Assembly: GCA_945867815.1 (NCBI GenBank)
Contig: CAMBIX010000009.1
Span: 17,321-81,320 of the forward strand
Direction of reading: 5' to 3'
Length of the DNA: 64,000 nt
Origin: an uncultured Veillonellaceae bacterium
Lineage (GTDB): Bacteria; Bacillota; Negativicutes; Veillonellales; Veillonellaceae
Positions 52,030-61,228 of this stretch are shown here, piece by piece. The notes under the pieces are model-generated. The model saw only the letters and a list, made by a program, of their open reading frames with translations, searched no databases and had not been told where the DNA came from. Made by a program: the position numbers and the translations under genes. How positions within the stretch are numbered: the first letter of the stretch is position 1; each line of letters begins with the position of its first letter.

Positions 52030-53157
52030 ATGAATTTTAAAAAATTGATTGAACGACGTAACCAATTGGTAGCGGACATGGATGTTATCGTCAAAAATGC
52101 TATGGAGGTAGAAACACGTGCATTGAATGACGAAGAAACAGAGAAATTGAATACATTGAAAGCAGAGGTTGAAAATATTGATGCATCTTTGAAATTTACA
52201 GAAACACGTCAATCTGCATTAGAAACTGGTGCAGCAGATAACCAAGCAGAAGTAGAAATGCGTGCTTTTGAAGAATTTATCCGCACTGGTAATATCGTAG
52301 AAAATCGTGCAGCAGCTAATTTCACTAAAAGTGATAATGGTGCCATTGTCCCAACAACAATTGCGAATAAAATTATTGAAACAGTGAAAAACATTGCTCC
52401 TATTTATGCGTTGTCTACCAAATACACTGTTAAAGGTGATTTGATTTTCCCTGTATATGATGAAGCTACCAATAAAATTGAATGCACCTATCAAGAAGAG
52501 TTCCAAGCTATTACAGGTACGGCTGCTAAATTCAAATCCGTTAAATTGGGCGGTTTCGTAGCAGGTGCATTGTCTAAGGTATCCCGTTCTTTGATTAATA
52601 ACGGTGCCTTTGATGTGGTGAATTATGTAGTAACAAAAGTGGCTACTGCCATTGCAGAGTTTTTGGAACATGAACTTATCTTGGGTGATGGCACAAAAAT
52701 GACTGGTATCTTGACTGCCACACAAGTAGTTACAGCAGGTGCGGGTACAGCTATTACGGCAGATGATTTGATTGCATTGAAATTGAAAGTACCACAATTG
52801 TTCCGTGGCAACGGTGCATTTATCTTACATCCAAGCACATTCGCAGCTATTGCAAAACTCAAAGACAACGATGGTAACTACATTTTGAATCGTGATTTGA
52901 AAAATGCATTTGAATATACATTACTTGGTTGCCCAGTGTATGAATCTGATAATATGCCAGAAATCGCATCTGGGAATAAAGCGGTAGCATTTGGCGACTT
53001 CAGTGGTTTGTACACGAAAGTGGTTGAAGATGGCATGGAAGTTAATGTATTGCAAGAAAAATATGCTGATGAACATGCAGTAGGTGTTATTGGTTGGGTT
53101 GAAGTCGATTCCAAAATCGTAGAACCTCAAAAAATTGCAGTGCTTAAAATGGCTTAA
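52030..53157 (+). CDS. Major capsid protein, HK97 fold
   Basis: 375 residues. N-terminal delta-domain helices (KKLIERRNQLVADMDVIVKN, EETEKLNTLKAEVENIDASLK; about residues 1-80) are scaffold-like and are removed by the protease, then the HK97 core (PTTIANKIIETVKNIAPIYALSTK; GNGAFILHPSTFAAIAKLKD; VAFGDFSGLYTKVVEDGMEVNVLQ). Strong codon bias toward high-expression codons. Preceded by a terminator and AAGAGGTTAAGAG. Confidence 0.95.
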   Translation: MNFKKLIERRNQLVADMDVIVKNAMEVETRALNDEETEKLNTLKAEVENIDASLKFTETRQSALETGAADNQAEVEMRAFEEFIRTGNIVENRAAANFTKSDNGAIVPTTIANKIIETVKNIAPIYALSTKYTVKGDLIFPVYDEATNKIECTYQEEFQAITGTAAKFKSVKLGGFVAGALSKVSRSLINNGAFDVVNYVVTKVATAIAEFLEHELILGDGTKMTGILTATQVVTAGAGTAITADDLIALKLKVPQLFRGNGAFILHPSTFAAIAKLKDNDGNYILNRDLKNAFEYTLLGCPVYESDNMPEIASGNKAVAFGDFSGLYTKVVEDGMEVNVLQEKYADEHAVGVIGWVEVDSKIVEPQKIAVLKMA

Positions 53158-53173
53158 TTAGGAGGGGCAGACT

Positions 53174-53410
53174 ATGCAATATAAAGTATTAGTAGGCTTT
53201 AGTGGGGCAATATCTGCCCCCGCTAATGCCGTAATCACAATTACTGATAAAGTAATGGAAAAAGACTTGTTAAAGGCGGGATATATTGCGCCAGTAAAAG
53301 GTGTTGAAGAACCTGTAAGTAAAACAGACGATGCGGGTGATGCGGAAGAAAAACCAAATAAAAATAGTAAGTCTAAGCCTAAGAACACCGATGATGCAGA
53401 TGGTGAATAG
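53174..53410 (+). CDS. Small phage protein with charged C-terminus
   Basis: 78 residues. The N-terminal half (VLVGFSGAISAPANAVITITDKV) is compact; the C-terminal half is low-complexity Asp/Lys/Asn. Lies between capsid and connector genes, where head-decoration or Rho-N-like proteins are sometimes found. GGAGGGGC precedes ATG 53174. Confidence 0.65.
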   Translation: MQYKVLVGFSGAISAPANAVITITDKVMEKDLLKAGYIAPVKGVEEPVSKTDDAGDAEEKPNKNSKSKPKNTDDADGE

Positions 53411-53412
53411 TC

Positions 53413-53703
53413 ATGAAAGTATCGGAAATTGATGCGAACACAATCGCAACGTATATCCGTATAGACTTAACCAATGAAACAGAACCATTCATTAATATGG
53501 CTCTTGATGCTGCCATTGAATACTGCACTACGTATACAGGGCTTACAAAAGAAGAACTTGATAAGTATGCAGATATTCCTATGGCTGTGCTTGCTTTGTG
53601 TGCGGAATTTTACGACTTACGGCAATTTACTGCTAGTGAAGTGATGAATGTAAATCCAACAACAGAGCAGATTCTTTCTTCCTATTCGGTCAATTTGTTG
53701 TAG
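53413..53703 (+). CDS. Head-tail connector protein, gp6-like
   Basis: 96 residues, helical: VSEIDANTIATYIRID, then DAAIEYCTTYTGLTKEELDKYADIPMAVLALCAEFYD. Fits the Phage_gp6/DNA-packaging connector family that binds below the portal. Position directly after the capsid agrees. Confidence 0.8.
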   Translation: MKVSEIDANTIATYIRIDLTNETEPFINMALDAAIEYCTTYTGLTKEELDKYADIPMAVLALCAEFYDLRQFTASEVMNVNPTTEQILSSYSVNLL

Positions 53704-53713
53704 GAGTGATGAT

Positions 53714-54058
53714 ATGTATAGACGAGGACGGCTAGCATCCATGCTCCAACATAAAGCCGAAGTAATGTTTAATGGCGAAAGTGAGGTTATGGACGATTTA
53801 GGCACGTATCCTATCGTGGAGAAGTGCTTAGACACCGTCTATTGTGCGGTTATCCCACAAACAGGCTCATTGTTAAGTGGTAGGGTGGCTGATACTACAT
53901 TAGCTAGAACTACGCATAAGGTGGTCACTAGATACCGTAATGACATTACACCAGATATGTGGCTCATGATTGATGGTGTTAGATATGACATTCTATATAT
54001 CATGGATCCATATCTAAACAAAGAACGATTAGAAATATTCTGTGAGGTGGTTGTATGA
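53714..54058 (+). CDS. Head closure / head-tail joining protein
   Basis: 114 residues: MYRRGRLASMLQHKAEVMFNG, beta-rich core (VYCAVIPQTGSLLSGRVADTTLARTTHKVVTRY), then DMWLMIDGVRYDILYIMDPYLNKERLEIFCEVVV. This matches SPP1 gp16/head-tail-joining-type proteins. Overlaps the next gene by 4 bases. Confidence 0.8.
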   Translation: MYRRGRLASMLQHKAEVMFNGESEVMDDLGTYPIVEKCLDTVYCAVIPQTGSLLSGRVADTTLARTTHKVVTRYRNDITPDMWLMIDGVRYDILYIMDPYLNKERLEIFCEVVV

Positions 54059-54525
54059 GTGGATTTGATGCAGATGGCTTAGATGAGTTTGTCAAAGAAC
54101 TTCTTTTACTTGGACAAAAAAAGATGCCAAGGCAAACAAAAAACTTTATGCAACGAGCGGGTAATCAATTAAAAAAGATTGCTATGGCAGAATATAAGAA
54201 TGATTTGGGAAAAGAATCAACGCATGGCAAAACACGTTATGTTAAACATGGCGATAAGAAGCGAAGAGTAGATTTAATTGGTGGACTTAGCCGTGGTAGT
54301 GCTTATGTTTATAACGGCAATGAATACCAAGTTCGTGTTAAGAACAAGGCGCCGCATGCACACTTATTTGAACATGGTCATGCTATGACAGTAGATGGTC
54401 AACGCAAAGAAAAGTATGTAAAAGGTCGTGGCACTATGGGACGGTCGGCAAGGAAATTTTCTAGCCAATACCCAGATATGGCAGATAAGTTCATCGATGA
54501 ATTACTAGAAAATGGGTTGAGTTGA
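54055..54525 (+). CDS. HK97 gp10-like tail-component protein
   Basis: 156 residues, basic: DEFVKELLLLGQKKMPRQTKNFMQRAGNQLKKIA, with KTRYVKHGDKKRRVDLIGGL and APHAHLFEHGHAMTVDG. HK97-gp10 family members link head and tail. Overlaps both neighbours. Confidence 0.82.
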   Translation: MSGFDADGLDEFVKELLLLGQKKMPRQTKNFMQRAGNQLKKIAMAEYKNDLGKESTHGKTRYVKHGDKKRRVDLIGGLSRGSAYVYNGNEYQVRVKNKAPHAHLFEHGHAMTVDGQRKEKYVKGRGTMGRSARKFSSQYPDMADKFIDELLENGLS

Positions 54526-54965
54526 TGATTACATTAGCAAACATTATGAAAGCCATAACAATTGAGGTAAGAAATACCTTAGGAGTAAAGGCAAATGATA
54601 GGGATATAGAGGAAGGCTTTGATAGGCCTTCCTTTTATCTTGATGTAGATGGTATATCAGATAGCAACATTGGTGATGAAGGGTATCGTTACGATACCTA
54701 TGATCTAGTGTTGTATTTTTTTGCGGAAAAACGAAAAACAGGTTTTTTAGATGTGCTTAATGCACGAGAAAAGCTAAGAGAGTTGTTGGATAGTCGCATT
54801 GAATGTGAGGGGGGCTTTGGCATTACCTTTGATGATGTAGAGCACACCATTAATAAGGCAGATAAGTCGCTCATTACTAAATTTAGTGTGCTTGCAGTGC
54901 AACGCAAACCAGATATATCTACAGAACCATACATGGAAGATTTGGATTTCAATATTAAACAATAA
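54525..54965 (+). CDS. Tail completion-like protein (DUF6838-type)
   Basis: About 146 residues: MITLANIMKAITIEVRNTL, then DRPSFYLDVDG-like (FDRPSFYLDVD) and YDTYDLVLYFFAEKR with AREKLRELLDS. This is the pattern of the minor tail protein placed between gp10 and sheath genes in PBSX-type phages. ATG 54525 overlaps the previous stop (TGATG). Confidence 0.75.
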   Translation: MITLANIMKAITIEVRNTLGVKANDRDIEEGFDRPSFYLDVDGISDSNIGDEGYRYDTYDLVLYFFAEKRKTGFLDVLNAREKLRELLDSRIECEGGFGITFDDVEHTINKADKSLITKFSVLAVQRKPDISTEPYMEDLDFNIKQ

Positions 54966-54976
54966 AGGAGAAATGA

Positions 54977-56076
54977 ATGGGACTTCCACAAATAGATATT
55001 ATTTTTATCCAAAAGGCAGTAACGGCAGTTAAACGGTCTCAACGTGGTTCTACAGTAGTCATTATTGAAGATGATACACAAGAAAAAGCAGGTGTAGACC
55101 TTTATAAATTCTCTCGTGATATTACTAATAAAAAGTATACAGAGGAAAATGTTACTATTTTGAAAAGATGCTTCTTAGTTGAAGTGAACAAGCTTTATGT
55201 GTTGCATGTTCCAACAGGCACATCTTGGGAAGACACATCTAAATTGCTTGATAAAGTGAAATACAACTATGCTTGCACTACTAAAGCTGAATGGCAAACA
55301 GAATTGACATCTTACACATTGCAAAGAAATAAGATGTCTAAAGGCAAGAAGTATGTGGCTTTTGTATGGAATGTAACAGTGGCAGACAATCGCAATATTA
55401 TTAATGTCAAGAATGCCTCTGTGCATGAAGCGGATACAGATAAAGATGTACCAATGCTTGAATACTTACCACGATTGACTTCTGTATTGGCTAATTTACC
55501 AATGAACAGATCCTGTACATACTACGTGTACTTGAAGATTTAACTAGTGTAGATGATTCCTTTGTTGACATGGAACATGATGCGGACAGTTGGATTGATA
55601 AAGGTTGGTTGATTCTTATCAATGATGATGATGAAACTGTAAAAATTGGTCGTGGCGTTAACTCTCTTACTACATATACGTCCACAGAAACAGAAGATAT
55701 GTCCAAGATTATTATTAGTGAATCTATGAATATCATCTTGGAAGATATTTATACCACTTTTAAAAATTACTGGGTAGGTAAATACAAAAACAGATTGAAT
55801 AACCAATACTTGTTTATTTCTTCTGTTAATACATATTTCCGTTCTTTGACATCGGTAGAAAATGGTGAAATTTTGGATGAAGAATTTGACAATTTGGCTT
55901 ATATCGATGTTGAAGCACAACGTGATGCATGGCTTGCGATTGGTAAAACGGAAGCAGAAGACTGGGACGAAGAAAAAGTTAAGAAAATGACATTCAAGTC
56001 TAAATTGTTCCTTGCGGGCGATATTAAAATCTTGGATGCTATCGAAGACTTGCATTTCTCTATCACTATGGAATAG
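54977..56076 (+). pseudogene. Contractile tail sheath protein, split by a frameshift
   Basis: The XkdK-like sheath is in two frames: 54977-55543 (188 residues, starting GLPQIDIIFIQKAVTAVKRS) and 55570-56076 (168 residues, SWIDKGWLILINDDDETVKIG, then MNIILEDIYTTFKNYWVGKYKN). Around 55526-55529 the sequence is GTGT; with one GT removed the frame would read YYVLEDLTSVDD and join both parts into about 365 residues, the normal length. A -1 shift would also join them, but no slippery site is present. The loss would abolish contraction if real. Confidence 0.8.
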
Positions 56077-56087
56077 GAGGTATATAG

Positions 56088-56522
56088 ATGGCAAATAAAG
56101 AATTGCATAATAAAATCATCCGTGGGACGTACGGAAAGATTTGGGTTGATGGCGAATTGTTCGCTCATGTTAAATCCTTTGAAGCAAAAGCTTCTTTGAA
56201 CTACGAATCCGTTGATGTAAACGGTAAGCTTGGTACATATCAACGATATACAGGGCATTCTGTGGCAGGCACAATCGTACTTCATAAGATTGATAGCGGT
56301 ATGGCTGCTAGATTGGCAGTTGGGGCACGCAGTGGTTCCATGCCAGAGTTTAAAGTCGTAACAAGTTTAGCTGATCCTGACTCTGTAGGCGCTGAACGTG
56401 TTGAGCTTTTGAATGTAACATTTGATGAATTGATGCTTACAAAATTTGAAAATAAAAAGGTGGGCGAAGAATCTGTTCCATTTAAAGCGGCAGACTTCAA
56501 CTTCTTGGAAATGATTGTTTAA
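56088..56522 (+). CDS. Tail tube protein, XkdM-like
   Basis: 144 residues forming the inner tail tube. Features: IIRGTYGKIWVDGELFAHVKSFEAKASLNYESVDVNG and the C-terminal VPFKAADFNFLEMI, standard for phage tail tube 2/XkdM. Follows the sheath by 11 bases with AGGAGG. Confidence 0.9.
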   Translation: MANKELHNKIIRGTYGKIWVDGELFAHVKSFEAKASLNYESVDVNGKLGTYQRYTGHSVAGTIVLHKIDSGMAARLAVGARSGSMPEFKVVTSLADPDSVGAERVELLNVTFDELMLTKFENKKVGEESVPFKAADFNFLEMIV

Positions 56523-56525
56523 TAC

Positions 56526-56550
56526 GAGGGGCAACACGCCCCTCTTTTTC
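56526..56550 (+). terminator. Terminator between tube and chaperone genes
   Basis: GAGGGGC (56526-56532) pairs with GCCCCTC (56538-56544), 5-nt loop, then TTTTT. It would lower expression of the chaperones relative to the tube. Confidence 0.85.
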
Positions 56551-56564
56551 ATAGGAGAAATAAT

Positions 56565-56948
56565 ATGGCTAAGAAAATTACATTAGAAGATTTATTGAAT
56601 AAGAAGATGGAAAATAGCTTTCAATCGAAAGAGGTTGAATTAGTAGGCTTGGGCGGGTCGATTACCATCGTAAAGCAACCGCTTACCACTATTTTGCGCA
56701 TTGTAGATGACATGGATAAAAGTGAATCTATGGCTGAAAAGCTTTCCGTTATGCTTGATTTGATTTATAAATGCGTACCATTATTTCATAGTAAAGAACT
56801 ACAAGAAAAATATGAGTGCGCTGAACCAACTGATGTGGTGGCAAAAGTATTAGACGATAACATGGGCGACATTCAAACATTAGCAGAAGAAATTATGGCA
56901 TTCTATGGATTAAGCACTGATAACGCAGGAGAAGCCTTAAAAAAGTAA
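56565..56948 (+). CDS. Tail assembly chaperone, short form (XkdN-like)
   Basis: 127 residues: KKITLEDLLNKKMENSFQSKEVEL, then VLDDNMGDIQTLAEEIMAFYGL. Its sequence ends TTA AAA AAG TAA, placing a slippery A AAA AAG just before the stop. The short form binds the tape measure together with the frameshifted form. Preceded by AGGAGA. Confidence 0.85.
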   Translation: MAKKITLEDLLNKKMENSFQSKEVELVGLGGSITIVKQPLTTILRIVDDMDKSESMAEKLSVMLDLIYKCVPLFHSKELQEKYECAEPTDVVAKVLDDNMGDIQTLAEEIMAFYGLSTDNAGEALKK

Positions 56949-57121
56949 TAAAGGAAGATAGTGAACTATCAATGTATCGCTATTATTTAAGTAAAGGACA
57001 TACATTAACCTCTCTTTTAGAACTATCAACGCTAGAAAAGGTATTTATGCTTAAATGCCAAGAGTTGGATTTAGAAGAAGCAGAGGATATGTATAAAAGA
57101 ATGTGGGGAGTAAATGGCTAG
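56565..57121 (+). CDS. Tail assembly chaperone, -1 frameshift extended form
   Basis: At AAAAAAG (56939-56945), a -1 slip gives codons from GTA 56945 through a 58-codon open frame that ends at TAG 57119-57121, giving 185 residues. The extension reads MYRYYLSKGHTLTSLLELST, LEKVFMLKCQELDLEEAEDM, a typical helical second chaperone domain, and it overlaps the tape measure start by 8 bases. The same arrangement (G and GT) is conserved in lambda-like and many contractile-tail phages. The extension has no good start of its own; ATG 56972 has no ribosome binding site. Confidence 0.8.
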
Positions 57122-59195
57122 TAAGAATATTAACGTACTATTATCGTTGGTAGACAGATTCACCGCCCCATTACGAAAACCTGTAGAAAAAACCAAAGAG
57201 ATGGAAAGGCAAATCAAAAAATCATCTAATGCTATTTCTAACTTTGGTAGAGGTGCTAATAATCGATTTCTTAGTTTAAGCTCTAGTATTGCTAGAGTCG
57301 GTGTTAGTATGGCAGGATTAGCATCATTTGCTAGTATTGGGGCGATTACTGCGTATGCTGACAAAGCTATTGAAGCAGCAGAAAAAGAAATCCAAGTTCA
57401 AACCAAGTTAAAAACTATACTTTCCAATGTAGACAGCATACGGGCAGGGGGAGATGGAGCGGTAGAAGCTGCATCCAAGCAACTGAACGATTATGCAGGG
57501 AATCTTGGAAAAGTTGGCGCCGTTAGTAAAGGGACAATCCTTAATGGCATGCAACAGTTGGCCACATTCCAATTGAATGCTGATCAAATTTCCTTATTGA
57601 GTGATGGTATGGCAGATTTGCTGGCACAACAAAAAGGGATAAATGCTACAGGGGAAGATGCAGTAGGCATTGCTAATTTGATTGGTAAAGCTATGACTGG
57701 TAACGCAGGGGCGTTATCTAAGTATGGTATCACTATGAGTGATGCGGAAAAAGAAACCATCAAGAATGGCACGGCTATGGAAAAGGCAGCGACAATTGCT
57801 ACTGTATTAAAAAATAATGTTGGTGGAGTTAATAAGGCGCTTGGAGAGACACCAGAGGGGAAAATTGCTAAAACCAATAGACAATATGCAGCAATGGCTA
57901 AAGATCTTGGCATGATGATATTACCGATTAAAGCAAAGTTTGTTGAAGCATTCGGTGCAATCTTACCAATTGTTAGTGAAAAAATGCATGGGGTGTTTGA
58001 GCAAGTTGCTCAAATCATGGATAAGCTAGTCACGTGGTTTCAACAAAATGGGGATGTGTTAGCAAATGCATTAGGTAATGGTTTGAATATGGCAGTAACG
58101 GCATTTTCCATTTTGGGTAATGCCATTATATTCTTTTTGAACAATGCGAATGTTTTAGTGCCTGTATTATCGGCTATAGTAGGTGGATTTGTTGCTTTTA
58201 ATGTGGCATCTACAGTTGTTGGTGTTGTTAAAGGTATCACGGGTGCTATGAAAGGAGCACAAACTGCTATGGCTGCTTTTAATGCAGTTATGGCGGCTAA
58301 TCCTGCTGTATTAATTGCATTGGCAATCGCTGCATTAATTGGTTTAGTTGTTTTGTTAGTCATGCACTGGGATGAAGTTAAGACGGCAGTAGAAAGCTTT
58401 GGCGCATCTGCTATGGGGGTAATTGATGGCATTATTCAAGGCTTTGTAAATTTCGGACAATCGGTTGGTAGTTTTATTTCTTCGGCCATTGATGCGGTAA
58501 GTGAATTTACTACTTATTTAGTGACATCTATTTCCGATGCAATTAATTCTGCTATTAATGCCTTTTTTGATTGGGTAGTAGGGGTAGGTGAAGCTATCCT
58601 TGCTATGATGATGTCAATTATTGAGTTTGGTGCATTTTTAGCATCATCTGCCGTAGAGTTTGTATCCAGTTTCTTAGATCCATTTAGTGGCATTATTGAT
58701 GGTGTATCAGAAATATTCAATGGTATTACTGACTTTATTGTGGGTGTGTTCACAGGCAATTGGGAACAAGCTATTAGCGGGTTAGTACAAATTTTTGACG
58801 GGTACTTTGAAGTAATTCGGAGTATTGCAGAAGGTGTTATTGGATATATATCTGATAGAATTTCTGCTATCGGGGATAAATTAGAAGCTGCTAAAAACTG
58901 GATAACAGGCGGAGGCGGTGGCGATAGTCAACCAGACGGTCACGCAACAGGGACACCATATTTTAAAGGTGGAGACACCTATGTAAATGAAGGTAGTCGT
59001 GGTGAATTAATTACATTACCAAGTGGTTCAACTATCGTGCCTCATGATTTGTCAAAACAAATAGAGGGGAATACAAATGGTGGCATTACGGTTAACTTGA
59101 CGATTAATGGCAATATGATTGGCAACGAGGAATTTATGAATGAGTGTGGACAACATATCACGGATAGCATCCTATTAGCCATAAACAATATGTAG
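57114..59195 (+). CDS. Tail tape measure protein
   Basis: Sets tail length and helps DNA entry. 693 residues. N-terminal coiled region (VDRFTAPLRKPVEKTKEMERQ), TMP core (GTILNGMQQLATFQLNADQI), hydrophobic stretches from about residue 310 to 420 (VLVPVLSAIVGGFVAFNV, AALIGLVVLLV), and the C-terminal GGGGG-rich end with EGSRGELITLPSGSTIVP. A relatively short tape measure predicts a tail of about 100 nm by the usual rule of roughly 0.15 nm per residue. Confidence 0.93.
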   Translation: MASKNINVLLSLVDRFTAPLRKPVEKTKEMERQIKKSSNAISNFGRGANNRFLSLSSSIARVGVSMAGLASFASIGAITAYADKAIEAAEKEIQVQTKLKTILSNVDSIRAGGDGAVEAASKQLNDYAGNLGKVGAVSKGTILNGMQQLATFQLNADQISLLSDGMADLLAQQKGINATGEDAVGIANLIGKAMTGNAGALSKYGITMSDAEKETIKNGTAMEKAATIATVLKNNVGGVNKALGETPEGKIAKTNRQYAAMAKDLGMMILPIKAKFVEAFGAILPIVSEKMHGVFEQVAQIMDKLVTWFQQNGDVLANALGNGLNMAVTAFSILGNAIIFFLNNANVLVPVLSAIVGGFVAFNVASTVVGVVKGITGAMKGAQTAMAAFNAVMAANPAVLIALAIAALIGLVVLLVMHWDEVKTAVESFGASAMGVIDGIIQGFVNFGQSVGSFISSAIDAVSEFTTYLVTSISDAINSAINAFFDWVVGVGEAILAMMMSIIEFGAFLASSAVEFVSSFLDPFSGIIDGVSEIFNGITDFIVGVFTGNWEQAISGLVQIFDGYFEVIRSIAEGVIGYISDRISAIGDKLEAAKNWITGGGGGDSQPDGHATGTPYFKGGDTYVNEGSRGELITLPSGSTIVPHDLSKQIEGNTNGGITVNLTINGNMIGNEEFMNECGQHITDSILLAINNM

Positions 59196-59209
59196 AAAGG
59201 AGGTTTTGC

Positions 59210-59794
59210 ATGAATCTAAGACAAGTATTGCAATTGGTGGGAAAACTAACATCTAAGCGGGTAGGTATGGCAGATATTGTTCTGTATGATGATTTAACAC
59301 GTGAAAGTGTAGTGTTTCCAGTCATTCCGAAAGAGTTACCAGATGTAGGGTATACACAGAAGAATGAAACATTTAATGGTGCAACGCAAGATATTACTTT
59401 AGTAGGTAATATGGGGCTACGAACCTATTCCATGCAAAACTTTCTACTACCTGTAGGACGGAAGTACTCATTTGCTAGGCCTAAAGGTAGTGATGGGAAA
59501 AAGATTGTTGAGTTTATCAAAAAACGGATGGAAGGGAAAACCATCATGCGATTAGCGATTACCTATTCGGATGGGACAGAACTATTGAATATGCCATGCG
59601 TATGTAATGGCTTTTCATATCACCCAGACAAAATAGGAGATTATCATGCCAACATAGACTTCCAAGAATATGTATATGTTAATACAACCAATAACAGTAA
59701 AACGCAACAAAATAACGATTTAAGTGGGACTAAAACAGGTGCTACACCACAACTCAATCCAGATGGTAGTGGTCGTATGACAACGGATATTTAG
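59210..59794 (+). CDS. Baseplate/tail protein, XkdP-position
   Basis: 194 residues. Core DIVLYDDLTRESVVFPVIPKEL, GNMGLRTYSMQNFLLP, KYSFARPKGSDG-like region, and CNGFSYHPDKIGDYHANIDFQEYVYV. The position and domain order equal XkdP of PBSX, but no LysM is seen at the end; the C-terminus is a Asn/Thr-rich tail. AAAGGAGG precedes ATG 59210. Confidence 0.75.
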   Translation: MNLRQVLQLVGKLTSKRVGMADIVLYDDLTRESVVFPVIPKELPDVGYTQKNETFNGATQDITLVGNMGLRTYSMQNFLLPVGRKYSFARPKGSDGKKIVEFIKKRMEGKTIMRLAITYSDGTELLNMPCVCNGFSYHPDKIGDYHANIDFQEYVYVNTTNNSKTQQNNDLSGTKTGATPQLNPDGSGRMTTDI

Positions 59795-59802
59795 GAGTAA
59801 AT

Positions 59803-60840
59803 ATGAAGTTAGAATATACGGATACGGCAAATAATGATAGTCGAGAGATAACCGCTTACACTAATAATTATCAGAGGTCAGATAATATTGATACATTAGG
59901 AGAAGAGTTTACATTTAACCTTGTATCCAACAATTTAGATGTCAATATGAAAGACTTAAAGTTAGGCATTGGTGGCAAAGTTACATTTTACAACGACATA
60001 GCCAATAATAATCGAACATCAACGAATGATAGTAGTACCGATACAACAATGGAACCAATATTTCAAGGCATTATTGTTGAAGAAAAGCAAAGCGGTATTA
60101 GTGCCTTTAGCTATACTTGCTATGACTATGCTTTCTATTTAAATAAGTCGGAAGTTATGATCCAATTTAATGATGAAGACGGAATAAGTGCCCTTAGACG
60201 ACTTTGCGCTGAAAATAATGTTCCATTGGGCAGTGTTCCGCAAATAGCGACTAAAATTAAGAAGGTATACCAAGGACAAGTTATTTCTAAAATCATTCAA
60301 GATATACTGAAACAGGATTCCGATTTAACAGGCCGTAAGTATCGGTTAGAGTTAAGAGAAGGTAAAGTATTCATTGAAGATTACAAAGATTTGATGTTAG
60401 ATGTGGCTATTACAGGTTTAATCAGCGAATACAGTAGAACTGAGAGTATGGCTGATATGAAAAATCAAGTAATTGTCATATCATCAAAAGAAAAACATAT
60501 GTCAGTGGAAGCTACCGCTAAAGACGATGAGAAGATTAAGAAATTTGGACTATTACAGAAAATAGAAAAGGTAGATGATAAGAAAAAAGGTCAGGCTGCT
60601 AATATCGCTGCGAATAAGTTGAAAGAACTTAGCAAGGTGAAAAAGTCATTTAGTGTTAAGGTACTAGGAGACGACACTGTGAGAAGTGGAAGAACATTAC
60701 ATTTTGAACAAGCTTTAGTAGGTTTTACAGGCGATTTTCTCATTAAGAATTGTAAACATAACTACAGTGCTAATCACACAATGACATTAGAATTAGAAAA
60801 GGTTGATACAGAAGAAAAGAAAGAAGGTAGTAATCAATAA
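59803..60840 (+). CDS. Baseplate hub protein, XkdQ/gpD-like
   Basis: 345 residues of the late-control-D type, forming the hub under the tube: NYQRSDNIDTLGEEFTFNLVSN, MEPIFQGIIVEEKQSG, DYAFYLNKSEVMIQF, SKIIQDILKQDSDLTGR, and the C-terminal GDFLIKNCKHNYSANHTMTLELEKV. Overlaps the next gene by 1 base. Confidence 0.88.
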   Translation: MKLEYTDTANNDSREITAYTNNYQRSDNIDTLGEEFTFNLVSNNLDVNMKDLKLGIGGKVTFYNDIANNNRTSTNDSSTDTTMEPIFQGIIVEEKQSGISAFSYTCYDYAFYLNKSEVMIQFNDEDGISALRRLCAENNVPLGSVPQIATKIKKVYQGQVISKIIQDILKQDSDLTGRKYRLELREGKVFIEDYKDLMLDVAITGLISEYSRTESMADMKNQVIVISSKEKHMSVEATAKDDEKIKKFGLLQKIEKVDDKKKGQAANIAANKLKELSKVKKSFSVKVLGDDTVRSGRTLHFEQALVGFTGDFLIKNCKHNYSANHTMTLELEKVDTEEKKEGSNQ

Positions 60841-61226
60841 TGGAAGATTGGCACGCTAAGATGGCAAAAGAGTTTACCAGTAGGGACAACCCAAAACCAA
60901 TGGGAAATATACTGGGAAAGGTAGAAGCTATTGGTGATAATTGGTTAGTTACGATTAAAGATGGAAAATTCCATATTAATAGATCCAATGGTTATATTTG
61001 TAATCAATTGTTAGAGCATAAAGGAAACTTTGATTATAAGTATAAGCATAGTGGCAATACTACTATTAGTGGATGTGAAGGTGGGGCAGAAGCTAGTTAT
61101 AATGCTCATGGTTCTGGAAATGGAGAAATTACAATTCATCCGATATGGAAAGTCGGAGATTATGTAATGGTAGCACCTGATGAAAATGAGCAACATTATT
61201 TCATTGTGGATATAGTGAGGTTGTAA
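60840..61226 (+). CDS. Baseplate protein, DUF2577
   Basis: 128 residues. DUF2577 proteins follow XkdQ in PBSX-type tails. Seen: PKPMGNILGKVEAIGDNWLVTIKDG and WKVGDYVMVAPDENEQHYFIVDIVR, an OB-like fold that may be the spike or hub. It starts in the stop of the previous gene. Confidence 0.8.
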   Translation: MEDWHAKMAKEFTSRDNPKPMGNILGKVEAIGDNWLVTIKDGKFHINRSNGYICNQLLEHKGNFDYKYKHSGNTTISGCEGGAEASYNAHGSGNGEITIHPIWKVGDYVMVAPDENEQHYFIVDIVRL

Positions 61227-61228
61227 GA

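Noticed and set aside
55543..55570. Programmed frameshift in the sheath gene
   Set aside because: No slippery heptamer is found at the junction and sheath genes are not known to need one; a GT duplication explains it better.
57114..59195. Tape measure as a membrane transporter
   Set aside because: The hydrophobic stretches are within a typical tape measure located between tail chaperones and baseplate genes.
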